Notes: a model not told the origin generated them from the letters alone. A stretch of DNA of 64,000 nucleotides from an uncultured Kangiella sp. (GCA_950096615.1 CATNCP010000001.1:107661-171660), one strand, 5' to 3'; shown: positions 38,101-47,794, counted from the first letter of the stretch. Made by a program: numbers and translations.

Positions 38101-38489
38101 CCTTGGGGCGTTAACACCCAAACCGTATCTTTATTATCATAGAGCAATTGATTGATGGTTGGAGATACTAAACTTTTCGGGTCACTAGCAACGTGCTTTA
38201 ACTGATCGAACTTTACCCCGTCGTAACGATTTAAACCATCCTGTGTTCCAAACCACATAAAACCGAAACGATCTTCTGTGATGTCATAAACAGTGCTTTG
38301 ACTTAAACCATCTTCTATAGTTAACGAGTAAAACCGAATACGATCAGATATGTCTGCTTCTGCATTTGCTGGAGAAATAAGAAGAGTGTTCGCGACAATG
38401 AATAACGCAAATATTAGTAGAAAATGGACAGCCTTCCCAACTGGCTGACTTTCTCGTTGTTTAACTTTTAACCTCGATTTGTATGTCAC
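35097..38489 (-). CDS. Membrane sensor: beta-propeller, Y_Y_Y domain and degenerate GGDEF
   Basis: An 1130-residue membrane protein. A signal or anchor segment (about 21-43) precedes a periplasmic propeller of repeated modules such as GFMWFGTQDGLNRYDG, GLLWVGSLFG, GYLWVGSAQGLARYN and GVLWIGTVSGLNRV. A Y_Y_Y-type domain follows (DYRYKIDALDDNWIDL), then a membrane helix, a coiled coil and a GGDEF-like domain. The signature is RWQGATLLIL instead of RWGGDEFLIL, so diguanylate cyclase activity is doubtful. The start is a GTG inside the acyltransferase gene's end, and a stop codon lies two codons before it. The ligand is unknown. Confidence 0.85.
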   Translation of the reverse strand: MTYKSRLKVKQRESQPVGKAVHFLLIFALFIVANTLLISPANAEADISDRIRFYSLTIEDGLSQSTVYDITEDRFGFMWFGTQDGLNRYDGVKFDQLKHVASDPKSLVSPTINQLLYDNKDTVWVLTPQGLDGVDTQSLAITHWTEEIKNLSSDDELSSESFQIHSIALSSDNKVLALTKDFLALIEPESGAMTRLSQFDVFIKEHNVSKFLALNERLYFLEDSCIVSVDMRGRDRFTECLSSEVVLLELLPNQESTEEFFVTGEKGFAVFSTQTANSEPSIQYFDVKDGRKQSPIRVRQLLPFKNGYWLATEAGLKYWDSAENTITVELYSDYSDPHSINNDSSMSIWKSKEGLLWVGSLFGVNYWKSKQDFIHLLKKREVMNFKENNYTTSLLKTYDGHLLVGTDSGIYRYNNDFTILQNYSPLKVGENFISTGYVGGLVEDRHRNLWIITNNGLFFRPFGEEGFIHLEKAHGANGNLLELKALSSIVETRSGDIWLGGENRFYHIKIDSNQGSTLGASSLRFFDYSSFLPEQVISSKYGAYTIYEDLQGYLWVGSAQGLARYNPINQSTEHYISIQTDTQTLSNSDITVIYEDLLGVLWIGTVSGLNRVRYNSQGDVYFQRVTESDGFVDDFICSILADNSGFLWVSTANGLVKYHPDKGTPVNFTYEDGLQYNEFYTNADFADEEGNLFFGGLNGITMLSPNDITIDKEEKSLQIISVKQATEEKNITKEGSTYFSQVSDLGTVVIRISTFDYINGRGADYRYKIDALDDNWIDLDGPTIKLHNIQQEQLLIRTQVRQKDGRWGDEEVTLLLSVEKRFWASAQGFMLYLLILSLVVIGVAIYLSRYFSRRLTLQEKKLKEGKAQTQLLLSEKKTLLYQVEDLQYSLSEQRYLSERLENQLENISVNDQLTGFKSKQYLKKHIDSELENIASTWIVNDGIAGVYLGVFAVDIDNLAMINKEHGHLCGNEVLKQAADCLKTISYGTDTLVRWQGATLLILSRGIEKREQMIMAEKIRSIIASRKFDLGNGASIDVTCSVGFGRFPFLGDPNEVITWEQLIYVINRALTVAKSNSRNAWLGIYTNQFSHPQEIRAQITTNLSGLLASGQLDYVSSIPKSNKIDWDSGSS

Positions 38490-39021
38490 TCGCTAACTCT
38501 GGTTTGATTCCTAATTTATCTTTATAAAAGTCCCTAATCTTATCCATATCCGACTCAATATCACCAGTCGGTTGAATAAAGTCTCCTATCCCCAAGGTTT
38601 TCGTTCTCGTATCTAAATAAGTAAAGACGATCGGTACATTTGCCTGCACAGCAATATGGTAAAAGCCACTCTTCCAATAAGGCTTCTTACTGCGTGTACC
38701 TTCCGGTGCTAATGCTAAGTGTACTTTATCTCTTTGCGCAATCTCTTGAACCACCTGCTTTACAACGTTTTTCTTTGACGAGCGCTCTACAGGTATTCCT
38801 CCGACCCATCGAAAAAACCAACCAAATGGTGGCTTAAATAAAGTATGTTTACCCAAATAAGCCACGTCCATCTTAAAGCAGAAGCGAGTCATGAGCATCA
38901 AAACAAAATCCCAGTTAGAAGTGTGCGGTGCAAAGATCATCACACACTTATCATGTTCTGGTAGCTGCCCTTCGACCTTCCATCCCAAAAGTCGTAATAG
39001 TCCGCGCATAATTGCTTTCAT
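38461..39021 (-). CDS. 1-acyl-sn-glycerol-3-phosphate acyltransferase family protein
   Basis: An acyltransferase of 186 residues from the ATG at 39021. The longer frame to 39123 would overlap purF by 92 bases and is rejected. The catalytic HX4D motif is PHTSNWDF. The glycerophosphate-binding motif is PEGTRSK, with GGIPVERSSKKN between. Its short length and APHTSNWDFVLMLM pattern match the small PlsC-like proteins of proteobacteria, whose exact substrate is uncertain. It follows purF by 10 bases, and its last 29 bases overlap the sensor gene. Confidence 0.85.
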   Translation of the reverse strand: MKAIMRGLLRLLGWKVEGQLPEHDKCVMIFAPHTSNWDFVLMLMTRFCFKMDVAYLGKHTLFKPPFGWFFRWVGGIPVERSSKKNVVKQVVQEIAQRDKVHLALAPEGTRSKKPYWKSGFYHIAVQANVPIVFTYLDTRTKTLGIGDFIQPTGDIESDMDKIRDFYKDKLGIKPELASDIQIEVKS

Positions 39022-39031
39022 AATCACAGCA

Positions 39032-40552
39032 CTATTGGTTGTGTAAGTCCATGACCATGGCAGAATTTTCAATCTCAGACGACTCTTGAGATGATTTCGC
39101 CATGTCGTTACGACGCTGTTCAAGTTCTTGTAAATAGTTCATATCAATATCGCCTGTTACATACTCGCCTGTAAACACCGATAAATCGAACGCTTTGATC
39201 TCAGGATTACCCTCTTGTACCGCTTCTACCATCCCATCAACATCTTGGTAAATGATTTTATCAGCACCAATAATTTCACCAATCTCATCTTCCGTACGGT
39301 TGTGAGCAATCAACTCATCAGCTGCTGGCATATCAATACCGTACACATTTGGGTAACGTACTGGTGGCGCGGCTGAAGCGAAGTAAACCTTCTCTGCCCC
39401 GGCTTCTCTTGCCATCTCGATGATTTGCTCGGATGTTGTACCACGTACAATCGAATCATCGACTAGCAGAACATTCTTACCTCTAAACTCCAAATCTATG
39501 GCATTCAGTTTTTGACGAACACTTTTCTTACGCATCTGTTGGCCAGGCATAATAAAGGTTCTGCCAATATAACGATTTTTAATAAAGCCATGGCGCATTT
39601 TTAGATTAAGTTCATTCGCCAGCTGCATCGCTGACGTGGTCGACGTATCAGGAATCGGAATCACCACATCAATATCATGATCAGGCCAATCTCTTAGTAT
39701 CTTTTCTGCTAGCTTCTCACCCATGCGTAAACGTGCTTTATACACCGACACGTTATCAATGAGTGAGTCAGGACGTGCCAAATAGACATGCTCAAAAATA
39801 CAGGGGGCGAAAGTGTCTTCATCAATACACTTTTCAGTATGTAGCTGGCCATCTTCAGAAATAAACACAGCATGGCCAGGACCAATATCGTCGATCAGCT
39901 CGTAACCTAAAGCATCGAGCGCAACAGACTCTGACGCGACCATAAACTCAGTGCCGTTTTCTGTTTCACGCTTTCCGTATACCGCTGGGCGAATACCGTA
40001 AGGGTCGCGGAAACATAACAAACCATGGCCACTGATTAGAGCTACTGCTGCGTATGCACCTTTGCAGCGCTTAAATACTTCGCGTACCGCTTTGAAGATA
40101 TCTTGTGGTGATAATTGATTTTTTTCAAGAATTTGCAGTTCGTGAGCCAACACATTCAACAAAACCTCTGAGTCAGAGTTTGTATTTAAGTGACGGCGAT
40201 CAGTCGAATAAAGATCTCGCTTTAAGTTATCCGAATTTGTCAAATTACCGTTATGAGCTAGAGTGATACCGTAAGGCGAATTAACGTATAAAGGCTGAGC
40301 CTCAGCAGACGTGGAGCTCCCTGCTGTTGGATAACGCACATGGCCAATACCAGAGTTACCGGTTAAGCGTCTCATGTGTCTTGTATGAAAAACATCACGA
40401 ACGAGACCGTTATCTTTACGCAAATACAACTTACCCTGATCGCTAGTGACAATCCCTGCCGCATCTTGACCTCGGTGTTGCAACACAGTTAACGCATCAA
40501 ATAAACTTTGATTTACAGGGGACTTACCAACGATTCCAACAATACCACACAT
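39032..40552 (-). CDS. purF: Amidophosphoribosyltransferase
   Basis: First committed enzyme of purine synthesis, making phosphoribosylamine from PRPP and glutamine. The start at 40552 gives MCGIVGIVG, so that C2 becomes the N-terminal nucleophile after methionine removal. The longer frame lies in cvpA and is rejected. The 506 residues match the proteobacterial enzyme. The N-terminal Ntn glutaminase domain has [11 protein letters not shown] and LAHNGNLTN. The C-terminal phosphoribosyltransferase domain has the PRPP loop [14 protein letters not shown]. It begins 1 base after the cvpA stop, the usual cvpA-purF pair. Confidence 0.97.
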   Translation of the reverse strand: MCGIVGIVGKSPVNQSLFDALTVLQHRGQDAAGIVTSDQGKLYLRKDNGLVRDVFHTRHMRRLTGNSGIGHVRYPTAGSSTSAEAQPLYVNSPYGITLAHNGNLTNSDNLKRDLYSTDRRHLNTNSDSEVLLNVLAHELQILEKNQLSPQDIFKAVREVFKRCKGAYAAVALISGHGLLCFRDPYGIRPAVYGKRETENGTEFMVASESVALDALGYELIDDIGPGHAVFISEDGQLHTEKCIDEDTFAPCIFEHVYLARPDSLIDNVSVYKARLRMGEKLAEKILRDWPDHDIDVVIPIPDTSTTSAMQLANELNLKMRHGFIKNRYIGRTFIMPGQQMRKKSVRQKLNAIDLEFRGKNVLLVDDSIVRGTTSEQIIEMAREAGAEKVYFASAAPPVRYPNVYGIDMPAADELIAHNRTEDEIGEIIGADKIIYQDVDGMVEAVQEGNPEIKAFDLSVFTGEYVTGDIDMNYLQELEQRRNDMAKSSQESSEIENSAMVMDLHNQ

Positions 40553-40553
40553 A

Positions 40554-41222
40554 CTAATTTTGCTCGTCTTTTTTGGTTGAAGAATTTGATTCAGATGAGT
40601 CATCATCTGTAGAAGACTGTTCACCGCTTCCATCGGTCTTCATTTCAGAAGTATCGAGTCCTTTCATTTTCATCAATGCGCCAATTGCATCAGACTGAGT
40701 CATTGACTCACTTTCGCCTTGGCTATCAGGGTTATCATCTTTAAGCTCTGGAACCACTTGTCCTAATTTTTCGTAGAACCAAGCAGCGACCACCTCCATA
40801 TGAGGAATTAAACTGGATTCACCCCACCACTTATCTTTAGGCACTGGAGTAAACTGTTTTAATCCAAGGACGAGTAAAGCCACAATTAAGACGCCTCGCA
40901 AAGCGCCAAAGAACATGCCCAGGAAACGGTCAGTACCACTCATACCCGCGGCATCAACCATACGGCCTACAGCATAGTTAATAATTCCGGCTATAATTAG
41001 GGTGGCAACAAAAATGGCTAACCAGGAAACACCCAGTCGGATGCTATTGGTTTCAATATGGTCAACTAGAAGTTCGGAAAGAGGCTCATAGAACATCTTA
41101 GCGAGGAAAAAAGCAGCTACCCAGCCTGCTAAAGATAAGGCTTCTCGAACAAAGCCACGGAGTAAACTGATCAGCGCTGAAACGCCAATGATCGCTAAAA
41201 TGACCCAATCAACCCAAATCAT
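40554..41222 (-). CDS. cvpA: CvpA family inner membrane protein
   Basis: A colicin V production protein homologue of 222 residues. Four hydrophobic segments (about 4-22, 30-45, 63-82 and 100-122) carry the family pattern [29 protein letters not shown] and [14 protein letters not shown]. It is longer than the Escherichia coli protein because of a hydrophilic Ser/Asp-rich tail (about 165-222). Its role in envelope homeostasis is poorly defined. It sits immediately upstream of purF, the conserved arrangement. Confidence 0.92.
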   Translation of the reverse strand: MIWVDWVILAIIGVSALISLLRGFVREALSLAGWVAAFFLAKMFYEPLSELLVDHIETNSIRLGVSWLAIFVATLIIAGIINYAVGRMVDAAGMSGTDRFLGMFFGALRGVLIVALLVLGLKQFTPVPKDKWWGESSLIPHMEVVAAWFYEKLGQVVPELKDDNPDSQGESESMTQSDAIGALMKMKGLDTSEMKTDGSGEQSSTDDDSSESNSSTKKDEQN

Positions 41223-41314
41223 TAAAGAGCTGCCTCATAGAATTCAGTGCGCATTTTAGCAGAGGTAAGCTCTGAGCGGAATATGCTTTATCAGGTTTCT
41301 GTAACATCCTGACT

Positions 41315-42100
41315 TTAATGGTCTTGAGGGTCAAACTCAATGACCTTAACCGCAGCTCCAACAATCTTTTCTAGGCCTTCAGTGCGTTTATTTGCCGCAG
41401 CTTGGTCAGGATAAGGCCCAACGAAGACTCGTGTATACTCTGTCGCCTCACGCTGGTATGCCCTAAAGCCCTTATTTCTCAACTCGGCAACCAAGCTAGT
41501 GGCGTTTTCTTTATTTGAGAAAGAGCCGATTTGAATGACCCAGGCCTTTTCAGCAAACTCTGGCCTATTGCTTTGCTTGTTAGCGGTCTTTGTTGTCTTT
41601 TCGTTGCTAGTATCAGTCGCTACCGCTTCTTTTTTGGACTTTTCCGGGGCTTTTTCAGCGTACTTCGTGACCTCATCTGCAGCTTGTTTTGTTGTACTGT
41701 CTGACGACTTGGGCTTGGTTTCAGCAACTGAACTGTCTCGTTCCTCGTTATCGTCACTCTTTGTTTGAGTGACCTCAGGAGAGGTTTGAGACTCGGCTTT
41801 TTTATCATCAGTAGCGTTAACTGTATTATTGTCTTGCTGCTCTGGTCTTTCTTGCTGATCATTACTCTCAACTTTTGCTGGCTTCTGTATTGCTTTCTCC
41901 GCCTCATCTTCGTCAAGATTGATCGTTATAGAGCCTTCATCTCCATCGTGAGATTTAACATCTAAGGATGGTTGCTCAGGAATTTTGCTTTCTATCTCCT
42001 GATTGTACTTTTCACTGTCTAAAATCATAGGCAAGAAAAAAACAGCTAACGCTAAAATAACGCAAGCTCCAACCAATCTATGCTTAAGCTTTATATCCAC
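41315..42100 (-). CDS. dedD: SPOR-domain membrane protein (DedD-like)
   Basis: A bitopic protein of 261 residues. A short cytoplasmic N-terminus and one membrane helix (about 8-27) are followed by a long charged Glu/Lys/Ser/Thr linker (about 30-180) and a C-terminal SPOR domain (AWVIQIGSFSNKENATSLVAELRNKGFRAYQRE). SPOR domains bind denuded glycan at the division septum. Its place between folC and cvpA is that of dedD in gammaproteobacteria. The start overlaps the end of folC by 10 bases, implying coupled translation. Confidence 0.88.
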   Translation of the reverse strand: MDIKLKHRLVGACVILALAVFFLPMILDSEKYNQEIESKIPEQPSLDVKSHDGDEGSITINLDEDEAEKAIQKPAKVESNDQQERPEQQDNNTVNATDDKKAESQTSPEVTQTKSDDNEERDSSVAETKPKSSDSTTKQAADEVTKYAEKAPEKSKKEAVATDTSNEKTTKTANKQSNRPEFAEKAWVIQIGSFSNKENATSLVAELRNKGFRAYQREATEYTRVFVGPYPDQAAANKRTEGLEKIVGAAVKVIEFDPQDH

Positions 42101-43407
42101 GCAAAACCTTCTTTATTCCAATGCTCAACAAACAAACCAACTGTAACAAATGAACCAAAAACCACTAAAACGTCATCAGTATCGAGACAAGAACGACCGA
42201 TACAAGACTCGCTAAAATCACTTAATGATTTATAACACTTAGCTGTATTTTGCGACAGTTCAGGCAAATTTTGCAACAGTTCAGCGCTCTTTTTACCACG
42301 AGGCTCAGGTAAATCCAACAAATGCCACTCATCCACCTGCTTCATTTCTACCAGCGAAGACTGACAGTCTTTATCTTTCAGCATGCCACAAAGCGCTACT
42401 ACACGCCGTGAGCCCTTGTCTTTAAGCTCTGTTAGCTTTTGATTCAATAACTCAGCTGAGTCCGGATTGTGGGCGACATCGACGATAATGGTCGGACTCT
42501 CCGATAGGATCTGAAATCTACCCAACACTGACAAGTTCTCAAACGCCTTGTAAGTTGCCGCATAAGAGATATTTTTGGCTGACAGCGACTGATAACAATA
42601 AGCAAACGCTGTTAAGCCTGCAGCTAGGTTTTGTAAAAATAGCTCATTAAGAGGAAGCTCATGAAAGTCTAGTGACAACTCATGAAACTGATAGCTCCAG
42701 TATTTTCGACCCAACTGAATACAAAAATCACGTTGAGCGATCCAAGGTACGCAACCAATGGTTTCACAGTGCGGCAAGAGTAATGACTCAGTCTCTTTAT
42801 CAGCAATGACCAAAGGTCTATCTCGCCGAGCAACACCTGCTTTTTCTCCAGCTATTTGCTTTAAGTCACTGCCTAACCAGTCAACGTGGTCCAGCCCAAT
42901 AGACGTCACCACACTAATATCGGCATCAATGATGTTGACTGCATCTAGCCGTCCACCAAGGCCAACTTCAAGTACGATTAAATCAAGCTGCTGTTGTTTA
43001 AAGATCCATAACGCAACCAAAGTCGTAAACTCAAAGTAAGTCAGCTCCGTATCACCTTTAGCTTGATAAATAGCCCGAAATCCTTCAATGATTAAGTCAT
43101 CAGAGGCATTGACACCATTAAGCTTAATGCGCTCATTAAAATCGATTAAGTGTGGAGAGGTATAGCTTCCAACAGAGACTTTATGACTTACGGCTAGAGC
43201 TTCAATTGCGGCTACTGTAGACCCTTTTCCGTTAGTCCCAGCCACAGTAATCACTTGAGCACCTAAATCGAGCAGATCCAGTCGACGAGCAACTTCTTGC
43301 GCACGCTTTAAACCAAGTTCGATTTTATGAACAGAGTGGGCCTGCTCTAACCAAGCAAGCCACTCATTAAGATGGGTAAATTGTTGAGGATTGTCAGGAA
43401 TTGACAA
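42091..43407 (-). CDS. folC: Dihydrofolate synthase / folylpolyglutamate synthase
   Basis: A Mur-ligase-fold enzyme that adds glutamate to dihydropteroate and extends folate glutamyl tails. The 438 residues have the ATP loop TVAGTNGKGSTVAAIEAL, then SYTSPHLIDFNERI, GLGGRLDAVNIID and SIGLDHVDWLGSDLKQIAGEKAGV. The C-terminal ligase domain has VDVAHNPDSAELL. It lies between accD (14 bases upstream) and the SPOR gene (overlapping), as in most gammaproteobacteria. Confidence 0.95.
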   Translation of the reverse strand: MSIPDNPQQFTHLNEWLAWLEQAHSVHKIELGLKRAQEVARRLDLLDLGAQVITVAGTNGKGSTVAAIEALAVSHKVSVGSYTSPHLIDFNERIKLNGVNASDDLIIEGFRAIYQAKGDTELTYFEFTTLVALWIFKQQQLDLIVLEVGLGGRLDAVNIIDADISVVTSIGLDHVDWLGSDLKQIAGEKAGVARRDRPLVIADKETESLLLPHCETIGCVPWIAQRDFCIQLGRKYWSYQFHELSLDFHELPLNELFLQNLAAGLTAFAYCYQSLSAKNISYAATYKAFENLSVLGRFQILSESPTIIVDVAHNPDSAELLNQKLTELKDKGSRRVVALCGMLKDKDCQSSLVEMKQVDEWHLLDLPEPRGKKSAELLQNLPELSQNTAKCYKSLSDFSESCIGRSCLDTDDVLVVFGSFVTVGLFVEHWNKEGFAWI

Positions 43408-43421
43408 TGAGATCGTCTCTT

Positions 43422-44285
43422 TTAAGCCGCTGGTTTATCAGATTTCAGTAACTTTGCTGCCAAGGAAGCAACTTTATCGCGCATATCACGACGATCAACA
43501 ATCATGTCTACTGCACCATGCTCCAGCCAGAACTCACTTAAGCGGAATCCTTCAGGCAGTTTCTCGCGAATCGTTTGCTCAATAACACGCTGCCCCGCAA
43601 AGCCAATTAATGCTTTAGGCTCAGCAATGTGAATGTCGCCAAGCATAGCCAAACTCGCAGTAACACCACCCATCGTTGGGTCTGTTAAAATCGTGATATA
43701 TGGCAAGTTATTATCTGATAGCTTCGCCAAGACAGCACTGGTTTTCGCCATCTGCATCAATGACACCAATGCTTCTTGCATCCGAGCTCCGCCACTTGCT
43801 GTGAAACAGACAAAAGCAGTACGCTTCTCAATCGCACGATTCACTGCTCGTACAAACTTTTCACCGACGACTGAACCCATTGAGCCGCCCATGTAATCAA
43901 AGTTAAACGAAGCCGCTACGATTGGTACGCCTTTAACTGAGCCTTCAAAAGCAATCAGTGCATCGTTCTCTTTCGTTTTCTTTTGTGCTGCTGAAATACG
44001 ATCTTTGTACTTCTTGGAGTCACGGAACTTCAGCATATCAACAGGTTTCATGTCCGCAGCAATTTCTTGCTTTCCGTCTTGATCAAGAAATAGCTCAAGT
44101 CGTTCACGAGCACTCAATCGCATGTGGCTGTTACATTTCGGGCACACCGATTGGTTGCGCTGAACTTCTGCATAATACAATACAGACTCACAGCTCTTAC
44201 ATTTACTCCATACGCCTTCAGGTATGGATTTTTTGCGCTCCCCTTCAGGGTTGCGTTTCGGTAATAATCGTTCTAACCAGCTCAT
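43422..44285 (-). CDS. accD: Acetyl-CoA carboxylase carboxyltransferase subunit beta
   Basis: Beta subunit of the carboxyltransferase half of acetyl-CoA carboxylase, the first step of fatty-acid synthesis, working with AccA. The 287 residues begin with the four-cysteine zinc ribbon [10 protein letters not shown]...CPKCNSH (about 29-54). The crotonase-like domain includes [38 protein letters not shown] and [13 protein letters not shown]. It is normal for the family and sits in the truA-accD-folC order. Confidence 0.97.
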   Translation of the reverse strand: MSWLERLLPKRNPEGERKKSIPEGVWSKCKSCESVLYYAEVQRNQSVCPKCNSHMRLSARERLELFLDQDGKQEIAADMKPVDMLKFRDSKKYKDRISAAQKKTKENDALIAFEGSVKGVPIVAASFNFDYMGGSMGSVVGEKFVRAVNRAIEKRTAFVCFTASGGARMQEALVSLMQMAKTSAVLAKLSDNNLPYITILTDPTMGGVTASLAMLGDIHIAEPKALIGFAGQRVIEQTIREKLPEGFRLSEFWLEHGAVDMIVDRRDMRDKVASLAAKLLKSDKPAA

Positions 44286-44382
44286 AAAATATCTAAATTC
44301 GTTTCGCCAATCTAAGTCGTTGCATTGTAACAGGTTTCAGCCTAAACGGAACAGAGTTCTGGTAATACCTGTTGGGATGAAC

Positions 44383-45171
44383 TCACCCTTCCGGTAAAAA
44401 GATAGGGCCTATAGGTAATCTTGGTAAATCAAACTGTTGCGGATAATCGACATCAATTAAATAAAGTCCGTTAGGGCTCGCAGTGGCAGGCGCCTTATTT
44501 CTATCCTCAGCCTCGATCAGCCCTTTTACCCAAGTGTAAGGCTTTAAACCTCGCCCTACTGCAATCAATGTGCCTGCAATGTTACGTACCATATGGTGTA
44601 AAAAAGCATTCGCCTTAATATCAATGACCACATACTGCCCATATCGTTCGACCCTAAGATGTTCGATAAAACGAAATGACGTTCTGGACTGGCAACTTGA
44701 TGCTTGGAATGATGCAAAATTCTTTTCACCAGGAAAATACTGACAGGCTTGGTTCATCGCCTCAACATCTAACGTTTGACGACACCACGTTAACCCTTTA
44801 TGCATAATCGCAGGTCGAGCGTGAGTGTTGGCAATAATATAACGGTAGCGCCTCGCTGTGGCGCTGAAGCGGGCATGAAACTCATCAGGGACCTGATGAG
44901 CCCAGCGTACAGCAACAGAATCAGGTAGTTGGGTATTAGCGCCCATAGTCCAAGCTTTAAGTGGACGCTCATTGCTAATACTGAAATCTACCACTTGCCC
45001 AGTAGCATGCACCCCTGTATCCGTTCGCCCTGCACAATTTACCTGCACTGTTTCATCAGCTATGTTGCTAAGTACTTTTTCCAGTGTTTGTTGTACTGAA
45101 ACTGCATGAGATTGTCTCTGCCAGCCATAAAACTGACTACCATCATATTCAATCCCTAAGGCAAACTTCAT
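44383..45171 (-). CDS. truA: tRNA pseudouridine(38-40) synthase
   Basis: Isomerises uridines 38-40 in the anticodon arm of many tRNAs. The protein is 262 residues, and the catalytic aspartate is D51 in [17 protein letters not shown]. Other family stretches are [29 protein letters not shown] and [19 protein letters not shown]. It follows fimV on the same strand, with a terminator between, and precedes accD by about 100 bases. Confidence 0.96.
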   Translation of the reverse strand: MKFALGIEYDGSQFYGWQRQSHAVSVQQTLEKVLSNIADETVQVNCAGRTDTGVHATGQVVDFSISNERPLKAWTMGANTQLPDSVAVRWAHQVPDEFHARFSATARRYRYIIANTHARPAIMHKGLTWCRQTLDVEAMNQACQYFPGEKNFASFQASSCQSRTSFRFIEHLRVERYGQYVVIDIKANAFLHHMVRNIAGTLIAVGRGLKPYTWVKGLIEAEDRNKAPATASPNGLYLIDVDYPQQFDLPRLPIGPIFLPEG

Positions 45172-45203
45172 TGATAAAACCTACTTAAACGTTATACAGA
45201 TAC

Positions 45204-45229
45204 AAAAACACCGGGTGAATTACCCGGTG
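45204..45229 (-). terminator. Terminator after fimV
   Basis: CACCGGGT (45209-45216) and ACCCGGTG (45222-45229) form an 8-bp stem. Read leftward it is followed by five Ts. It lies 21 bases after the fimV stop and just upstream of truA. Confidence 0.82.
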
Positions 45230-45249
45230 CTTCCTTTTAAATGACTATT

Positions 45250-47580
45250 TTACAGCTCTGAAAGCAATTTGTCTGCTTCCGCACGCTGTTCACTGTTACC
45301 TTCGGACTTAACTTCTTCCAAAATATCTTTGGCAGCATCATCATCACCAAGCTCCATGTAAGCTTTTGCCAAGTCAAACTTAGTGGCCGCATCATCAGCG
45401 CTCAGACCCGCTCCAGCTTCGTCAGCATAATCCATATCAGCGCCATCATTAGAACTACTATCGTCCTCTTGAGTCACTAATTCTTCGTCATCCTGTCCGT
45501 CGGTAAACTCAATAGAGTTATCTTGTTCAGAGCTTGTCTCACTCTCAGTAGAGGAGTCAAATTGCTTTTCAAAATCACCTAAATCCAAATCAAGAGACTC
45601 ATCATCGTTAGAACCAACTTTTTCAATATCACTCGCATCAGAAGCAAGCTCAGTGCTCAAATCGAGGTCTACTGGCTCTTTTTCATCATCAGAACCGAAG
45701 ATTTCGTCTTCGCTAGGTAAGCTTAGCTCATCAGAGTCTGTATCCATTTGAATTTCTGACTCATCTGGAGCAATCAAGCTAGACAGACTTGCCACTTTTA
45801 AGCCCAATGACGAATCATGATCAAAATCATCAGGAAGTTCGTTCTTTAACTGGTGGAACTTTTGAGTATTTTGCTGGCTGGCTACCACTTCCATCAACTT
45901 AACCCGGACTTCTTGGTTATTAGGCTCTGCCGCTAAAGCATCTTCAAGCACATTTTCTGCTTCCGATAATTTGCCACGCGCAATTAAAATATCTGCTGAG
46001 CTCACCGGATCTTTCTCTTCTTCAGGCGCTTTCATACCATTATCGCCGATGAAGGACTCTCGATTTTTCTTAGGCTTTGCTTCATTAGCCGCAGTCATCA
46101 TGCCCAACAAACCACCGTCATCATCAGCATCCTGACTATTACGACGATAAATTAAACCACCACCAATCAATAACAGAAGAACTAAGCCACCACCCGCGTA
46201 TAGCCAGAAGTTTTCGGCTTCATAGAATGGTTTGTCAGAGTTACTTTGTAATGAATTTGATGCTGCAGGTTCAGGCTTCGACTCAGCTTTATCTTCAACC
46301 TTATCCTGAGCTTCTTGTTCTAATTCGCTAGAGCCACTTGTAGTAGCCATATCATCAGCTTGGTCCATTGAATCCGCAGCTATATCCGTAGCTGGTTCGT
46401 CCGCACCAACCTGATCGGTTTCGTCGGCGGCATCTGCAGCACCAGATAAAACGGATAATGTCTCATCTTCTACGGCTAAGCCATCATCTGTAGCGTTTTC
46501 TGTTTCAGCTAGATCCGTACCAAACTCTGTTGACTCTCCTTCAGAATCAGAGCTTAAGCTTGAGTCAGCAGCATCATTTTCCGCGACGTCACTACTCATA
46601 TCATCGTCAAGCGTGCTGCCGCCTGAATCCTGTGACGTACCTTCATCCACACTACCGATACTTAAACGTCCACCAGAAGTTTCAGAGTCATCAACTTGTG
46701 TCTCTTCAACACTCTTACGAACATCCAGCGGAGCTTCATCACTGCTCGTCGCACTACGTATGGTATTCAGTGCAGCAGTTTGTGAAACATCGCTGATAGC
46801 GCTGCTCTCTGGAACCGTTAAAACAGCTCCAGCTTTCATGCGATTAATATCGTTATTAATAAATGCTTCAGGATTATTGTGGAAAATGGCCAATAAGGTT
46901 TGTTGAACTGACACACCCTCTGGACGCACAGATTTAGCAATACTCCAAAGAGTTTGCCCGCGCTCAACCGTCCAATTATCACCATTAAACTCTGCTGTTG
47001 AGGCCAGCTGACGAGTCTGCTCGTTCACACTTGGCTGCGGCGGTTTAGGTTGTGAGGACGGTTCGTTAGACGTTGTATTTTGTTGAGGTTGAGTTCGTTG
47101 TGTCGTCTCAGGGGTATTGTTTGTAGTCGTACGACGCTGAGAAACTGGAGCCGTAGTTGGCTGAGGGGTTGGGGTCGTTTTAGCAAAAACTGGAGGGTCG
47201 AGTAACAAAGTATACTCACGCATCAAGCGCCCTTGTGCCCAATTAAGCTCTAACAGAAAGTTGACGAACGGTTCCTTGATGGGGTCTCGACTCTCAACAA
47301 CAATGGCCTTGGAACCATCGTTTTTGGTAATGATTTTAAAGCTCAGGGAGTTGTGATATGCCTCACGCTGAACCCCAAATTTATTGTAAGACTCATAAGA
47401 GGCAAGTTTGGCTCGTAGGTCCTCTTCACTAACACTGCGTGAAGATAGCAACACAATTTCAGCCTTAAGCGGTTGGTTTAACCCTGAGTCCGCGTCAATA
47501 TCTCCAAGCCCCAACGACCAAGAAGATGGACTGATTAGCGCAGCCGATACAGCAACTGTTGCAGCCAATTTACGAAACAT
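45250..47580 (-). CDS. fimV: FimV-type LysM/TPR polar hub protein
   Basis: A 776-residue inner-membrane protein. The start at 47580 has GAGGGGAAA just upstream, and nine further N-terminal codons lack support. The order is signal peptide (1-22), a FimV N-terminal periplasmic domain (GLGDIDADSGLNQPLKAEIVLL), a Gln/Thr/Pro linker and LysM (WTVERGQTLWSIAKSVRPEG...). A long acidic region, a membrane helix (FWLYAGGGLVLLLLIGGGLIYRR), an acidic cytoplasmic part and the C-terminal FimV motif (ATKFDLAKAYMELGDDDAAKDILEEV) follow. In Pseudomonas it organises pole and type IV pili. It sits between asd and truA as usual. Confidence 0.93.
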   Translation of the reverse strand: MFRKLAATVAVSAALISPSSWSLGLGDIDADSGLNQPLKAEIVLLSSRSVSEEDLRAKLASYESYNKFGVQREAYHNSLSFKIITKNDGSKAIVVESRDPIKEPFVNFLLELNWAQGRLMREYTLLLDPPVFAKTTPTPQPTTAPVSQRRTTTNNTPETTQRTQPQQNTTSNEPSSQPKPPQPSVNEQTRQLASTAEFNGDNWTVERGQTLWSIAKSVRPEGVSVQQTLLAIFHNNPEAFINNDINRMKAGAVLTVPESSAISDVSQTAALNTIRSATSSDEAPLDVRKSVEETQVDDSETSGGRLSIGSVDEGTSQDSGGSTLDDDMSSDVAENDAADSSLSSDSEGESTEFGTDLAETENATDDGLAVEDETLSVLSGAADAADETDQVGADEPATDIAADSMDQADDMATTSGSSELEQEAQDKVEDKAESKPEPAASNSLQSNSDKPFYEAENFWLYAGGGLVLLLLIGGGLIYRRNSQDADDDGGLLGMMTAANEAKPKKNRESFIGDNGMKAPEEEKDPVSSADILIARGKLSEAENVLEDALAAEPNNQEVRVKLMEVVASQQNTQKFHQLKNELPDDFDHDSSLGLKVASLSSLIAPDESEIQMDTDSDELSLPSEDEIFGSDDEKEPVDLDLSTELASDASDIEKVGSNDDESLDLDLGDFEKQFDSSTESETSSEQDNSIEFTDGQDDEELVTQEDDSSSNDGADMDYADEAGAGLSADDAATKFDLAKAYMELGDDDAAKDILEEVKSEGNSEQRAEADKLLSEL

Positions 47581-47758
47581 AACTTTCCCCTCATTGATAA
47601 AAATCATCGAATAACTTCGACTGGATTCCCAATTTTATATCTTAATTTTAACCAGCGAACTTACCACAGTACATCCATATTTCAGTAAGATAGGAAGTCA
47701 TATGTGCTTCGTTTTGATAAACACTTCACAAAACGTAACCCAAATTCCTTGAATATCC

Positions 47759-47794
47759 CTTAGATGTGGTGCTCATTTTAGCATCACATCTAAG
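47759..47794. other. Long hairpin between asd and fimV
   Basis: The arms CTTAGATGTGGTGCT (47759-47773) and AGCATCACATCTAAG (47780-47794) pair over 15 positions with one wobble and a 6-base loop. There is no T tract on either side. It lies 42 bases after the asd stop in an otherwise empty 256-base gap. It may stabilise the asd 3' end or act as a weak or factor-dependent terminator. Confidence 0.6.

Noticed and set aside
39022..39123. N-terminal extension of the acyltransferase
   Set aside because: It overlaps the 3' end of purF in another frame and has no family counterpart.
40553..40633. N-terminal extension of purF
   Set aside because: PurF must begin Met-Cys so that the cysteine becomes the N-terminal nucleophile. 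The extension lies in cvpA.
45250..47580. Low-complexity acidic repeats in fimV as a possible non-genic repeat array
   Set aside because: The frame is intact from signal peptide to C-terminal FimV motif, and acidic low-complexity regions are normal for FimV.
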